Shown piece after piece: positions 24,895 to 34,099 of a stretch of DNA of 64,000 nucleotides. The notes beneath the pieces are model-generated. The model was not told the DNA's origin. It saw only the letters and a list, made by a program, of their open reading frames with translations, and ran no database searches. The translations under genes and the position numbers were made by a program. The DNA is from Halapricum desulfuricans (GTDB lineage Archaea > Halobacteriota > Halobacteria > Halobacteriales > Haloarculaceae), in the NCBI RefSeq assembly GCF_017094525.1, contig NZ_CP064788.1:1535030-1599029 (forward strand), given 5' to 3'. Positions within the stretch are counted from its first letter, which is position 1; every line of letters begins with the position of its first letter.

Positions 24895-25914
24895 ATGAGC
24901 ACGGCCGTCGAACTGCAGGAGTTGCTGACCGACGGCGAAGAGATCAACATCGTCTGTCACGACAATCCCGATCCGGACTGTCTGGCGAGCGCGCTCGCGC
25001 TGGGCCGGATCGCGGCCGACGCGGGCATCGACGAACGGCATATCCTTTACAGCGGCACCATCACTCACCAGCAGAACCGGGCCTTCGTGAACCTGCTCGA
25101 TATCGATATCCAGTCGTTCGACCCGGCCGCTGTCGAGGACCGTCCGGCGGACTCGTTGCTCGCGTTCGTCGACCATTCGATACCCGGCGAGAACAATCAG
25201 GTCTCCCCGGGCACACCCGTCGATATCGTGATCGACCATCACCCCGCCGAGGAGGTCGAGGCTCGATTCGTCGATCGCCGCGAGGAACTCGGCGCGGCAG
25301 CGACGATCCTTGCGGAGTATGTCCGGGCGCTCGATATCGAAGTGGATTCGACGCTGGCGACGGCGCTCATGATCGCGATTCGGTCGGACACCATCGATTT
25401 CCTCCGTGGTGCGACCCGCGCGGAATACGAAGCGGCGGGATTCCTCCAGGAGGACGTCGACGAGGAGATGATCCGGCAGATATCGTCGCCGTCGGTCTCC
25501 GGAGCGACGCTCGACGCGATCTCGACAGCGATCGACAACCGCATGACTCGGGGTGCGATTCTCATCTCTCACGTCGGCCGAACGTCCGAGCGCGATTCGC
25601 TCCCGCAGGCCGTCGACTACCTCGCACGACTGGAGGGGGTCCAGACGGCGATTGTCTTCGGCATCGTCGAGGACACGATCCACGTCAGTGCTCGATCACC
25701 GGATCCACGGGTCCACGTCGGCAACCTGCTTCGAGACGCCTTCGAAGACGTCGGCAGTGGCGGCGGCCATCACGACGTGGCCGGCGGCCAGATCCCGCTC
25801 GGCATCTTCGCCGATTACACGACCGACGACGAGCAACTGCTCGACATCGTCGAACGCGTCATCACTGATCGTCTCTCCGTGGAACTGAACATCTCCGAGG
25901 ACGAGGAGACGTAG
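24895..25914 (+). CDS. DHH/DHHA1 phosphoesterase (NrnA/RecJ-like)
   Basis: 339 residues. DHH-domain metal motifs are 'HDNPDPDCLASALAL' near residue 22 (DxD with preceding His), 'FVDHS' near 92 and 'DIVIDHHPAE' near 111. The C-terminal DHHA1 domain ends in 'GSGGGHHDVAGGQIP' near 285, the substrate-binding GGGH motif. The layout matches small DHH-DHHA1 proteins that degrade short oligoribonucleotides or pAp (NrnA) or cyclic dinucleotides. No CBS, PAS or membrane domain is present, so oligoribonuclease/pAp phosphatase is the best guess. Cytoplasmic. Confidence 0.9.
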   Translation: MSTAVELQELLTDGEEINIVCHDNPDPDCLASALALGRIAADAGIDERHILYSGTITHQQNRAFVNLLDIDIQSFDPAAVEDRPADSLLAFVDHSIPGENNQVSPGTPVDIVIDHHPAEEVEARFVDRREELGAAATILAEYVRALDIEVDSTLATALMIAIRSDTIDFLRGATRAEYEAAGFLQEDVDEEMIRQISSPSVSGATLDAISTAIDNRMTRGAILISHVGRTSERDSLPQAVDYLARLEGVQTAIVFGIVEDTIHVSARSPDPRVHVGNLLRDAFEDVGSGGGHHDVAGGQIPLGIFADYTTDDEQLLDIVERVITDRLSVELNISEDEET

Positions 25915-26008
25915 CGACCGTCGCGACTTCGAGCGTTCGCTGTGGGGGCCAGCCACTCCACCGGATCCGTACGTTCAAGAGTAGCGACGCCCCAACCTGC
26001 ACTACCTG

Positions 26009-28408
26009 ATGGGCGACTCCGACTGGGAGCAGTATTTCGGCTTCGAGCAACCCTACGAGAGCCAGGCCGACGCCATCGAGTCGGCGATCGACGTCGGAGA
26101 GCGGCAGGGCTATCTCGCGATGGAAGGTCCCTGCGGGACCGGCAAGACGATGGCCGCGCTGACCGCTGCGGCGACGCTTCTCCGGGAGCGAGACCACTAC
26201 GAGACTGTCGTCGTGGTCACGCCCGTCAAACAGCAACTGGAGCAGTTCGTCGCGGATCTCCGGACGCTCAACGCCGGTCTCGAGCAGCCCCTCGCCGGCA
26301 TCTCGCTGGTCGGCAAACGGGACCTCTGTCCGTACGGCCGCGAGGACGTCTTCCCCCGGGACACGAGCGTTCACGACCGATGTGAGGACCTCCGCGAGCA
26401 CACCGCCGAGCTAGTCGAGAGCGACGGCGACGGGGGGTACGAGCCGCCCGCGGCGGAGGGTGCCGTCGGCGGGAACCCCGACGAGATGTGGTGGGACCCC
26501 GAGGTGGCCAGCGACCTCGCGAAAGCCGCTCGTGTCGACGCGGCCGGCCAGCGCGCGCTCGACGGCGCGCTTTCGACGGCCGGCGCTACCTCGCCCTACC
26601 GGAAGAGTCAGCCGACTGCGCCGGAGTCGATCGGTGGTGACGATCCGCCGATCTACTGTCCGTTCGAGGCCGACTGGTACGCCCGCAACCGCGCCTCCCC
26701 GATCGATTTCACGGCGGGTGAGGAGTCGGTCCTGACCGTCGAGGAGTACCTCCCGGCGGCGACCGAACGGGGCACCTGCCCGCACCGCGCGATGAGCGTG
26801 CTGGCGAAACACGCCGAGGTCGTCATCGGCAACTACAACCACCTGTTCGATCCCGATTCGCGTGCGTTACTTGCGGAGATTCTCGACGAGCGAACGTTCG
26901 TGATCGTCGACGAGGCCCACCGTCTGGAGGAGCGCGTCCGCGACCTGCTCTCGGATCGGGTCGGCTACCAGACACTCGTGCAGGCCAGAAACGACTGCAA
27001 CCAGTTGCTCCAGCGCGCCCGCCAGACGGCCGACCACCGCGCGCAGGTCGAGGCCAGGCTCACCAGCCACGAGGTCAATCTCGAGGCTGTCGAGCAGGCT
27101 CGCGAGTTCTATGACGACCTGCTGGGGTGGTTCGACGATCGGATCGAGCGCGCGCTCGACGAGGAGGCCGGCCGCGAGTGGCGTACCGACCCGGAGCACC
27201 TGCCGGAGCGGGACATCGAAGTCCCCCTTCGAGACCCCGAGACCGTCGAGACCGACGAGCTGACCGAGTGGGCCACCGGCGAGGGATATACCGGCTCGCT
27301 GTGGCGCAGCCTCCCCACGATCGGTGCGGCTGTCGAGGACACGATGGATCAGCTGGGAATCGCCCGCCAGCCGGTCGCCGCCGCGGTCGGGACGATCATG
27401 GCCCGGTGGTGGGAGCGCGACCACGCGACGAAGCTCCGGGAGATCGAACTCGAGCACAGTCCGACCGACGACCGGCGGATCGACGGATGGGAGCGTGCCT
27501 ACACCGCCGGGCTCGTCCTCTTCGACTGCATGCCGGCTGAGGCACTTCGAGAGATCTTCGACGCGCTCGGCGGCGGGATGCTGATGAGCGCGACCCTCTC
27601 GCCGCTGTCGGTGTTCACGACCGTCACCGGACTCGAGGCGCTCTCGGAAGGCGACGCCGACGAGAGCGGTGGCCGGCCGGTCGAGACCAGGTCGTATCCG
27701 TTGCGATTCCCCAAAGAGAACCGGGCTAGCTGGATCGTCGACGCGAGTCCGTTCACTGCGCGCAACCGCGGCGAGCCGACACAGGAGCAGGCCGCGTGGA
27801 CGGACACCCGCGACGAGTACGCGCAGGTCCTCCGGGCGGTCGCACGCAGTCCGGGCAACGTCCTGATCGCGATGCCCAACTACCGGGAGGCCGCCTGGGC
27901 CGGCACGTATCTCGATTCCGTCGTCGAGAAGCCCGTCCTCGTCGACGAGAGCACGAGCAACGACGAGACGGAGACGCTCAAGCAACGGTTTTTCGACGGC
28001 GACGGGAAAGTAATCGTCACGAGCACGCGCGGGACGCTGACCGAGGGGATCGATTACGACGGGGCGAAGCTCTCGACGGCCGCGGTCGTCGGCGTGCCGC
28101 TGGTCAATGTCGGCTCGCCACGCGTGCAGTCCGTCCGGCGGGCCTACGGCGACGCCTTCGGCGAGGACAACGCCTTCGAGTACGCGCTGACGGTTCCGGC
28201 GGTCAGACGCGCCCGGCAGGCGATCGGCCGGGTCATCCGCGGGGCCGACGAGGTCGGCGTCCGGATCCTGGCCGACCGCCGCTACGTCGACGGTGCACGA
28301 CACAGCGTCAACGGCCACCTCTCGCCGGCAGAACGGGACGAGTTCGTCAGGATGACGCCTGACTTCCTCTCGGGGAAGATCGAGCGCTTCTGGTCGGATC
28401 GGGAGTGA
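26009..28408 (+). CDS. XPD/Rad3-like ATP-dependent DNA helicase with Fe-S site
   Basis: 799 residues. Walker A GPCGTGKT is at 40-47 and Walker B 'VIVDEAHRLEERV' (DEAH box) near 300. Four cysteines lie between them ('KRDLCPYG', 'HDRCEDL', 'PIYCPFEADW', 'RGTCPHRA'), the arrangement of the XPD 4Fe-4S domain that separates strands. Helicase domain 2 has 'STRGTLTEGIDYDGAKLSTA' and 'ARQAIGRVIRGADEVGVRIL' (motif VI). It is a 5'-3' SF2 helicase, probably in DNA repair. An acidic insert of about 60 residues (around 135-195) is haloarchaeal style. DinG is the alternative label. The gene is alone. Confidence 0.93.
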   Translation: MGDSDWEQYFGFEQPYESQADAIESAIDVGERQGYLAMEGPCGTGKTMAALTAAATLLRERDHYETVVVVTPVKQQLEQFVADLRTLNAGLEQPLAGISLVGKRDLCPYGREDVFPRDTSVHDRCEDLREHTAELVESDGDGGYEPPAAEGAVGGNPDEMWWDPEVASDLAKAARVDAAGQRALDGALSTAGATSPYRKSQPTAPESIGGDDPPIYCPFEADWYARNRASPIDFTAGEESVLTVEEYLPAATERGTCPHRAMSVLAKHAEVVIGNYNHLFDPDSRALLAEILDERTFVIVDEAHRLEERVRDLLSDRVGYQTLVQARNDCNQLLQRARQTADHRAQVEARLTSHEVNLEAVEQAREFYDDLLGWFDDRIERALDEEAGREWRTDPEHLPERDIEVPLRDPETVETDELTEWATGEGYTGSLWRSLPTIGAAVEDTMDQLGIARQPVAAAVGTIMARWWERDHATKLREIELEHSPTDDRRIDGWERAYTAGLVLFDCMPAEALREIFDALGGGMLMSATLSPLSVFTTVTGLEALSEGDADESGGRPVETRSYPLRFPKENRASWIVDASPFTARNRGEPTQEQAAWTDTRDEYAQVLRAVARSPGNVLIAMPNYREAAWAGTYLDSVVEKPVLVDESTSNDETETLKQRFFDGDGKVIVTSTRGTLTEGIDYDGAKLSTAAVVGVPLVNVGSPRVQSVRRAYGDAFGEDNAFEYALTVPAVRRARQAIGRVIRGADEVGVRILADRRYVDGARHSVNGHLSPAERDEFVRMTPDFLSGKIERFWSDRE

Positions 28409-28471
28409 TGACTGCTGTAAAGCAAACAGGGGCGTCAGCGATTTCACGGGTGCGCCCCCAGTGTCGGAGTG

Positions 28472-30799
28472 ATGAGCGATCGAGCGCGTGCGTCGGTGAC
28501 CGTCACCGGCGTCGTCCAGGGCGTCGGCTTCCGGCCGTTCGTCTACCGGACGGCCGTCGGCAACGACCTCGGCGGCTGGGTGAAAAACACCGGCGACGCC
28601 GGCGTCGAGATCCGTCTCGAAGGCGGTCGCGAGGGGGTCGAGTCGTTTCTGGACCGACTGCACACCGACCCGCCGCCGCTGGCTCGCGTCGAGACCGTCG
28701 ACGTGACGTGGGGCGAGCCGGTCGGCGAACGGGAGTTCGAGATCGTCGCCTCCAGCGACGGCGGCGGTGGCTCGGGGACGATCCCGCCGGACACGGCGAT
28801 GTGCGACGCCTGTCTGGAAGACATGCGCGATCCGGACTCGCGCTATCACGGCTACTGGGCGACCTCGTGTGTCGACTGCGGGCCGCGCTACACCGTGATC
28901 CGATCGCTGCCCTACGATCGACCGACGACCTCGATGGACGCGTTCCCGATGTGCGAGGACTGCCGCGCGGAGTACGAGGAGCCGGCCGACCGACGATACC
29001 ACGCCCAGACGATTGCCTGTCCGAACTGTGGCCCGTCGCTCGAACTGCTCGATGCGGACGGCAATCGACTGGCCGGCGACGAGAGGGCGATCGAGGCGGC
29101 CTGCGACCGACTGACCGAGGGCGACCTCGTCGCGATCAAGGGCATCGGCGGCGCGCATCTGGCCTGCGACGCGACCGATCCGGCCGTAGTCGAGCGACTG
29201 CGCGAGCGGACCGGCCGTCCGGAGAAACCCTTCGCCGTGATGGCTCCCGACATCGAGTCCGTCGAAGCGTTCGCGTCAGTCACGACGGCCGAGCGCGACG
29301 CCCTGACGGACACGCGCCGACCGATCGTCCTGCTCGAAGCAGACGGCGACCAGCCGTGGCTCGAGGCGGTCTCGCCGGGTCTGCACACCGTCGGCGTGAT
29401 GTTGCCCTACGCTGGGCTGCACCACCTCCTGTTCGATCACGTCGAGGGGCCGCTAGTGATGACCAGCGCGAACATGCCGGGCGCGCCGATGGCGACGACG
29501 ACCGAAGGGATCCTCGACGACCTCGGGGGTGTTGTCGAGGCCGCGCTGGTCCACGACCGGGAGATCGTCGCCCGCTGTGACGACAGCGTCGTCCGGTTCG
29601 CGGACGGCCAGCGCCGGTTCGTCCGCCGGTCGCGCGGCTGGGTTCCACAGCCGGTTCCGCGGTGGCCCGCCGTCGACTCTGCCGGTACCGATCTACCCGA
29701 TTCCGGCAGCGCCGACCCGCCGGACGTGCTCGCGCTCGGCGCGGAGTTCGACGCGACGGTCGCGCTCACGCACGGCGAGCACGTGTATCCCTCGCAGTAC
29801 ATCGGGGACGTCGACAGCCCCGAGACGCTGTCGTACCTGACCGAGACGGTCGAGCACCTCCAAGAATTGCTCGGCATCGACCCCGACGTCGTCGCCTGTG
29901 ACCGCCACCCGGACTTTCTGACGACCGAGCAGGCCGAGCGGTACGCCGATCGGGACGGTCTGGCGGGACCGATCGCGGTCCAGCACCACCACGCCCACGC
30001 CGCCTCGCTGCTGGCCGAACACGAACGCCAGCGGGCGATCATCGTCGCCGCCGACGGCACCGGATACGGACCTGACGGGACGATCTGGGGCGGGGAAGTG
30101 CTCGACGCGAGGCTCGACGACTACGATCGTGTCGGCGGACTGGCCCCGTTCCGACTCCCCGGCGGTAGCGCCGCAGTCGAGTCGCCGGCCCGGATCCTCG
30201 CCGACCTGCTCGACGATCCGGATCGGATCGATGACCTGCTCGTCGAGCGCGGCGTCGTCGATCGGCCCTCGGACGCCGCGACGATCCGCGCACAGGTCGA
30301 CCGTGAGGTCAACAGCCCGGTGACGACCAGCACGGGGCGGGCGCTGGACGCGGTGAGCGCGCTGCTGGGCGTCTGCTCGGAGCGAACCTACGAGGGCGAA
30401 CCGGCGATGAAACTGGAATCGGTGGCGGCCGGGGGTGACCCGATCGACATGCCCGTCCCGCGGACGACCGTCGAGGGGCGGCGGGCGGTGGACGTCGCCG
30501 CGCTCGTGCGACGACTCGACAAAATTCGGGACGACCACGCCCGGACGGACCTCGCCGCGACGGCACAGGCGGTCCTCGCTCGCGGGCTGGCAGACGTCGC
30601 GATCGAGGCGGCGACCGACCGCGGCGTCGACGCGGTGGGGTTCACCGGCGGTGTCGCCTACAACGATGCGATCTCCCGGGCGATCCATGAACGGGTCGCC
30701 GACGCGGGGCTGGCGTGGCTCGGCCACGAACGCCTGCCCCCGGGTGACGGCGGCATCGCGGTCGGACAGGTGGCCGTCGCGACGGCCCGACAGCGGTAG
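28472..30799 (+). CDS. hypF: [NiFe]-hydrogenase maturation carbamoyltransferase HypF
   Basis: 775 residues from the ATG at 28472 (a GTG at 28469 is in frame). Domains in order: acylphosphatase (about 5-95, 'GVVQGVGFRPFVYR'); two C4-type zinc fingers (about 108-185, 'CDACLEDM', 'CVDCGPRY', 'CEDCRAEY', 'CPNCGPSL'); YrdC-like (about 200-385, 'AIKGIGGAHLACDA'); Kae1-like carbamoyltransferase (about 400-end, 'QHHHAHAASLLAEH', 'VGFTGGVAYNDAIS'). HypF makes thiocarboxamide on HypE for the CN ligands of [NiFe] hydrogenase. No hydrogenase or other hyp gene lies in this window, so partners must be elsewhere or absent. Confidence 0.96.
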   Translation: MSDRARASVTVTGVVQGVGFRPFVYRTAVGNDLGGWVKNTGDAGVEIRLEGGREGVESFLDRLHTDPPPLARVETVDVTWGEPVGEREFEIVASSDGGGGSGTIPPDTAMCDACLEDMRDPDSRYHGYWATSCVDCGPRYTVIRSLPYDRPTTSMDAFPMCEDCRAEYEEPADRRYHAQTIACPNCGPSLELLDADGNRLAGDERAIEAACDRLTEGDLVAIKGIGGAHLACDATDPAVVERLRERTGRPEKPFAVMAPDIESVEAFASVTTAERDALTDTRRPIVLLEADGDQPWLEAVSPGLHTVGVMLPYAGLHHLLFDHVEGPLVMTSANMPGAPMATTTEGILDDLGGVVEAALVHDREIVARCDDSVVRFADGQRRFVRRSRGWVPQPVPRWPAVDSAGTDLPDSGSADPPDVLALGAEFDATVALTHGEHVYPSQYIGDVDSPETLSYLTETVEHLQELLGIDPDVVACDRHPDFLTTEQAERYADRDGLAGPIAVQHHHAHAASLLAEHERQRAIIVAADGTGYGPDGTIWGGEVLDARLDDYDRVGGLAPFRLPGGSAAVESPARILADLLDDPDRIDDLLVERGVVDRPSDAATIRAQVDREVNSPVTTSTGRALDAVSALLGVCSERTYEGEPAMKLESVAAGGDPIDMPVPRTTVEGRRAVDVAALVRRLDKIRDDHARTDLAATAQAVLARGLADVAIEAATDRGVDAVGFTGGVAYNDAISRAIHERVADAGLAWLGHERLPPGDGGIAVGQVAVATARQR

Positions 30800-30825
30800 A
30801 TTCTCAGATCTGTTAATTGGGGAGG

Positions 30826-30838
30826 TTCCTTTATATCC
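30826..30838 (+). promoter_or_regulatory. TATA box of pilin 1
   Basis: CCTTTATATCC lies about 90 nt before the pilin ATG at 30926, so the mRNA should have a leader of about 65-70 nt, unusual in this window. The surrounding CAGATCTGTTAA and GGTGAAG blocks recur before pilin 2. Confidence 0.6.
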
Positions 30839-30925
30839 GGTGAAGATAATTTTCCGATAGAACACGCGAATCACGGACACGGTGGCAGGGTCGCGCCGCC
30901 GCGTCCGCGCGTGGACGAGCCAACC

Positions 30926-31393
30926 ATGAAACTGAAGCAACTGTTCACGGACGACGACGCGGTGAGCCCGGTGATCGGCGTAATCTTGATGGTCGCGATC
31001 ACGGTAATCCTCGCGGCCGTCATCGCGACGTTCGTGCTCGGACTCGGCGAATCGGTCAGTAGTACGGCCCCACAGGCGAACTTCCAGGAGGATTACCAGG
31101 CCAATGGTTCTCTGAGCGCCGACATTGAACTCAATAGTAGCACTGCCGACGGCGTCTTGACGATCACTCACACCGGCGGTGACGGCATCGCCGCGGAAAA
31201 CCTCTACATGGCAAACGGATCAGAGCGTAAACGTTGGACTGCTAATGACACGTACGATGTAGAAGACGAGATCAGTGCAGGGAATTCGATCACGGCCCAC
31301 GTGAACAACGATACTACTATTCGTGTTATCTGGTCGGACGACAGCGAGGGCACGTCCGCGGAACTGAGCAAGTGGACTGGTCCTAACGCATAG
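30926..31393 (+). CDS. Archaeal type IV pilin (PilA-like) 1
   Basis: 155 residues from the ATG at 30926. The N-terminus has a short charged leader MKLKQLFTDDDA followed by the hydrophobic H-domain 'VSPVIGVILMVAITVILAAV', the archaeal pilin N-terminal domain cleaved by the PibD prepilin peptidase near the DDDA/VSPVIG boundary. The H-domain mediates assembly into a surface fibre; the C-terminal head is acidic and Thr/Asn-rich with N-x-S/T sequons. Residues 1-50 and the last 21 ('IWSDDSEGTSAELSKWTGP') are nearly identical to the downstream pilin; the middle differs and has weaker third-position G/C. A 6-bp hairpin follows the stop. Confidence 0.92.
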   Translation: MKLKQLFTDDDAVSPVIGVILMVAITVILAAVIATFVLGLGESVSSTAPQANFQEDYQANGSLSADIELNSSTADGVLTITHTGGDGIAAENLYMANGSERKRWTANDTYDVEDEISAGNSITAHVNNDTTIRVIWSDDSEGTSAELSKWTGPNA

Positions 31394-31397
31394 GCGC

Positions 31398-31413
31398 GCT
31401 TCGTCTTCGAAGC
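31398..31413 (+). terminator. Hairpin after pilin 1
   Basis: GCTTCG (31398-31403) and CGAAGC (31408-31413) pair perfectly around TCTT, five bases after the stop codon. It could end or attenuate transcription between the two pilins. Confidence 0.4.
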
Positions 31414-31485
31414 CGATTCGAGGCGAGCGATTTCGTGGTAGCACACTTCCGCAGTGTTTTCAGATCCGTTAACCGCAGACGGCTC

Positions 31486-31498
31486 TTTATATGTGCTG
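31486..31498 (+). promoter_or_regulatory. TATA box of pilin 2
   Basis: GCTCTTTATATG lies about 105 nt before the ATG at 31596 and is flanked by CAGATCCGTTAA upstream and GCTGAAG downstream, matching the arrangement before pilin 1. Each pilin therefore has its own duplicated promoter and leader. Confidence 0.6.
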
Positions 31499-31595
31499 AA
31501 GCCAATGTACTGGTAGGGCGCGCATATAAGTGACGGCGAAATAGAAAATACGTGCATACTCTCGCCGTCGCATCCGCGCGCAAACACTCAAAACT

Positions 31596-32069
31596 ATGAA
31601 ACTCAAGCAACTGTTCACAGACGACGACGCGGTGAGCCCAGTGATCGGCGTGATCCTGATGGTCGCGATCACGGTAATCCTCGCGGCCGTCATCGCGACG
31701 TTCGTGCTCGGACTCGGAGAGTCGGTCAGTAGTACTGCTCCGCAAGCGAATTTCCAGGAAGACTACAGTGAGACAAACGACACAGATGACTTCAGCGTGG
31801 ATCCAAATGAAAGTCTCAACACAGGCAATCTCACGGTCACTCACACTGGTGGCGATAAGATATCCGCTGATAATCTCTACATGACTGGTAGCAGTGAGGA
31901 CACCCAAGACCGGAGGAGTTGGAGCAGCGCGATTAGTAATACACATGTTACTGCTGGAACATCCGTTAACTATGCTGTCAATACAGGCGATACCGTCCGC
32001 GTGATCTGGTCGGACGACAGCGAGGGCACGTCCGCAGAACTGAGCAAGTGGACCGGTCCTGACGCGTAG
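31596..32069 (+). CDS. Archaeal type IV pilin (PilA-like) 2
   Basis: 157 residues. The first 52 residues (MKLKQLFTDDDAVSPVIGVI and onward through APQANFQEDY) are identical to pilin 1, as is the tail apart from one Asn/Asp change. The central 85 residues are different in sequence and lower in G/C at third positions, with Thr/Ser/Asn-rich strands ('LNTGNLTVTHTGGDKISADN'). The conserved 'LTxTHTGGDxIxAxNLYM' strand motif is shared by both. It should be processed by prepilin peptidase and assembled into pili; the variable head probably sets adhesion or antigenic properties. Confidence 0.92.
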   Translation: MKLKQLFTDDDAVSPVIGVILMVAITVILAAVIATFVLGLGESVSSTAPQANFQEDYSETNDTDDFSVDPNESLNTGNLTVTHTGGDKISADNLYMTGSSEDTQDRRSWSSAISNTHVTAGTSVNYAVNTGDTVRVIWSDDSEGTSAELSKWTGPDA

Positions 32070-32120
32070 AGCGTCGACACTTCGCGTTCAATTTTCATCG
32101 AAAACAGAAAACACCGCCAG

Positions 32121-33557
32121 TTAGTCGTCCGCGAGCGACGACTGGATGACGGGCCGTTCGACCTCGCGGTCGGTCGCCTCGCCGTCGATGTCGTAGGGAT
32201 ACTCCCCGGTGACACAGCCCAGACAGAGGTCGTCACGCTCCGTCTCGAGCGTCGCCGCGATCGCGTCGATCGAGAGATACGAGAGGCTATCGGCCTTGAT
32301 TTCCTCGCGGATCTCCTCGACAGACTTGTCGGCGGCGATGAGTTCCTCACGGGTGGCCATGTCGATCCCCATGTAACAGGGCGCGACGATCGGCGGCGCG
32401 CCGATCCGGACGTGCACCTCCTCGGCCCCGGCGTCGCGCATCAGTTCCACGAGCTGGGTCGAGGTCGTCCCGCGGACGATCGAATCGTCGATCAGCGTGA
32501 CGCGCTTGCCCTCGACGGTGGTCTTGATCGGGTTGAGTTTCAGCCGGACCGCCCGCTCGCGCTCGTCCTGGGTGGGCATGATGAACGTTCGACCGACGTA
32601 GCGATTTTTCATCAGCCCCTCCGCGAAGTTGACGTCCGCCCCGGCGTCCTGGGCGGCCTCGGCGTACCCCGAGGCGAAGGCCCGACCGGAGTCGGGGACC
32701 GGCATGACGACGTCGGTGTCGATGCCCGTCTCCTCGTAGAGCCTGCGTCCGAGTTCGCGCCGCGCGTCGTAGACGAGCGTACCGTCGATGTTCGAGTCCG
32801 GACGCGCGAAGTAGACGTGCTCGAAGAAACAGTGAGCCGTCGAGTCGGAATCGACCAGCTGGTAGGTGTCGTAGCCCGTCCCGTCGGGGTGGAGCACGAC
32901 TAGCTCGCCCGGTTCGACGTCGCGGATCGTCTCGCCGTCGAGCGTGTCGATCGCCGCCGATTCGGAGGCCAGCACGTAGCCGTCCTCGAGTTCGCCGATG
33001 ACCAGCGGGCGGTTGCCCTTCGGATCGCGAACGCCGAGCACGGTGTCGTCGTGCATGATCGTCAGCGAGTACGAGCCGTGGATCCGCCCCATCGTTCGCC
33101 TGACGGCGCGAACGAGGTCTTCTTCGAGCAGGTTGCGCGCCAGATCGTGGGCGATGACCTCGGTGTCCCCGTCCGAGGTGAACGCGTGGCCGAGCGCGGC
33201 CAGTTCGTCGCGCACCTCGTCGGCGTTGACGAGGTTGCCGTTGTGACTCAGACCGAGCGATCCGGACTTGAACGACACCGAAAACGGTTGTGCACAGCTC
33301 TTGTCGAGCGCGCCGGACGTGGGATACCGGACGTGGCCGATCCCGTTCGCGCCGTTGAGCCGACCGAGATCGCCCTCGTCGAAGACGTCGCCAACCAGTC
33401 CCGTCTCGACGTGGCTGTGCTGCTGGAACCCGTCGTGCGTGACGATACCAGCGGCTTCCTGGCCACGGTGCTGGAGCGCGTACAGCGAGTAATACAGCGG
33501 CCGGGCGGCGTCACGATCCTGCAAGGAGATGCCGACAACGCCGCACTTCTCGTGCAT
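32121..33557 (-). CDS. purF: Amidophosphoribosyltransferase
   Basis: 478 residues. The N-terminus MHEKCGVVGI has a four-residue propeptide before the catalytic Cys of the Ntn-hydrolase glutaminase domain. The PRPP-binding loop is 'RVTLIDDSIVRGTTSTQLVE' near residue 340. Cysteines at 'TAHCFFEHVYFARPDS', 'APPIVAPCYMGID' and 'DDLCLGCVTGEYPY' fit the 4Fe-4S cluster type of PurF. It makes 5-phosphoribosylamine from PRPP and glutamine, the committed purine step. It follows rpl37e on the same strand with a 6-bp gap, so all three genes (lsm, rpl37e, purF) are probably one transcript. Confidence 0.97.
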   Translation of the reverse strand: MHEKCGVVGISLQDRDAARPLYYSLYALQHRGQEAAGIVTHDGFQQHSHVETGLVGDVFDEGDLGRLNGANGIGHVRYPTSGALDKSCAQPFSVSFKSGSLGLSHNGNLVNADEVRDELAALGHAFTSDGDTEVIAHDLARNLLEEDLVRAVRRTMGRIHGSYSLTIMHDDTVLGVRDPKGNRPLVIGELEDGYVLASESAAIDTLDGETIRDVEPGELVVLHPDGTGYDTYQLVDSDSTAHCFFEHVYFARPDSNIDGTLVYDARRELGRRLYEETGIDTDVVMPVPDSGRAFASGYAEAAQDAGADVNFAEGLMKNRYVGRTFIMPTQDERERAVRLKLNPIKTTVEGKRVTLIDDSIVRGTTSTQLVELMRDAGAEEVHVRIGAPPIVAPCYMGIDMATREELIAADKSVEEIREEIKADSLSYLSIDAIAATLETERDDLCLGCVTGEYPYDIDGEATDREVERPVIQSSLADD

Positions 33558-33563
33558 CGTCCC

Positions 33564-33737
33564 TTATTCGCCGGCTTTACTCTGCCACTCGTAGTCCCGT
33601 CGCTTCGCCGACTTGCCGAAGCCACAGGACGCACAGACGCCTTTCTTGACGTGATAGGATTTGTTTCCACACCGTCGACACTTGACATGTGTGGTCTTGT
33701 TCTTTTTACCCTGGCTCGGAGTTCCTTTGCCAGTCAT
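33564..33737 (-). CDS. rpl37e: 50S ribosomal protein L37e
   Basis: 57 residues: [57 protein letters not shown]. Two CxxC pairs (CRRC, CASC) form the zinc ribbon of L37e, with the 'GKSAKRRxYxW' C-terminus diagnostic. It is basic, unlike the acidic halophilic norm, as expected for an RNA-buried protein. Its ATG overlaps the stop of lsm by 4 bp, an arrangement known for haloarchaeal lsm-rpl37e pairs. Confidence 0.97.
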   Translation of the reverse strand: MTGKGTPSQGKKNKTTHVKCRRCGNKSYHVKKGVCASCGFGKSAKRRDYEWQSKAGE

Positions 33738-33919
33738 GGACTAATTGTGACGACGTTATCGCCGCGTATAATCGTTGTGTCTTCGCCGTCCTCGATGACG
33801 AGGTTCATGTGCTGGTCGTACCCGGCGAGTTCACCGGTGTAGACCTCGCCGTCTTTCAACTGTACCGTTACGGTCTCCTCGAGCGACGCTTCGAGCACGT
33901 CGAGCGGTCGTCCACTCAT
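33734..33919 (-). CDS. lsm: Sm-like RNA-binding protein LSm
   Basis: 61 residues from the ATG at 33919 ([20 protein letters not shown]). Sm motif 1 is '[20 protein letters not shown]' with its Asp-x-x-x-Asn RNA-contact pattern, and Sm motif 2 is '[10 protein letters not shown]'. It is short for the family because the loop between motifs is minimal, as in other haloarchaeal LSm proteins. It assembles into a heptamer that binds U-rich ends of small RNAs. The longer frame to 34021 runs into a palindromic repeat and is rejected. Confidence 0.95.
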   Translation of the reverse strand: MSGRPLDVLEASLEETVTVQLKDGEVYTGELAGYDQHMNLVIEDGEDTTIIRGDNVVTISP

Positions 33920-33984
33920 AGTCGTATGCGCAGACCTCGCAATCTTAAACGTGTCGGGTCGCCCGCGCTGACGCGTCGAGACTG

Positions 33985-34064
33985 ATACTGCCGGCTGTAA
34001 CAAACTGAAGGAATTCGCCACCCCGGGGTGGCGAATATCTTTACGAACTTACAGCCGGCAGTAT
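33985..34064. repeat. 80-bp double palindrome, copy F (subfamily II)
   Basis: 80 bp with perfect 15-bp arms ATACTGCCGGCTGTA (33985-33999) and TACAGCCGGCAGTAT (34050-34064). The inner stem is a perfect 24-nt palindrome, half-site ATTCGCCACCCC (starting 34012). ATATCTTTACGAACT before the right arm is identical to copy E. It lies between the divergent lsm and UppS-like genes. Confidence 0.92.
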
Positions 34065-34099
34065 GACATTCCGTCCGACCGGAGCGGCGATCCAAGCGC

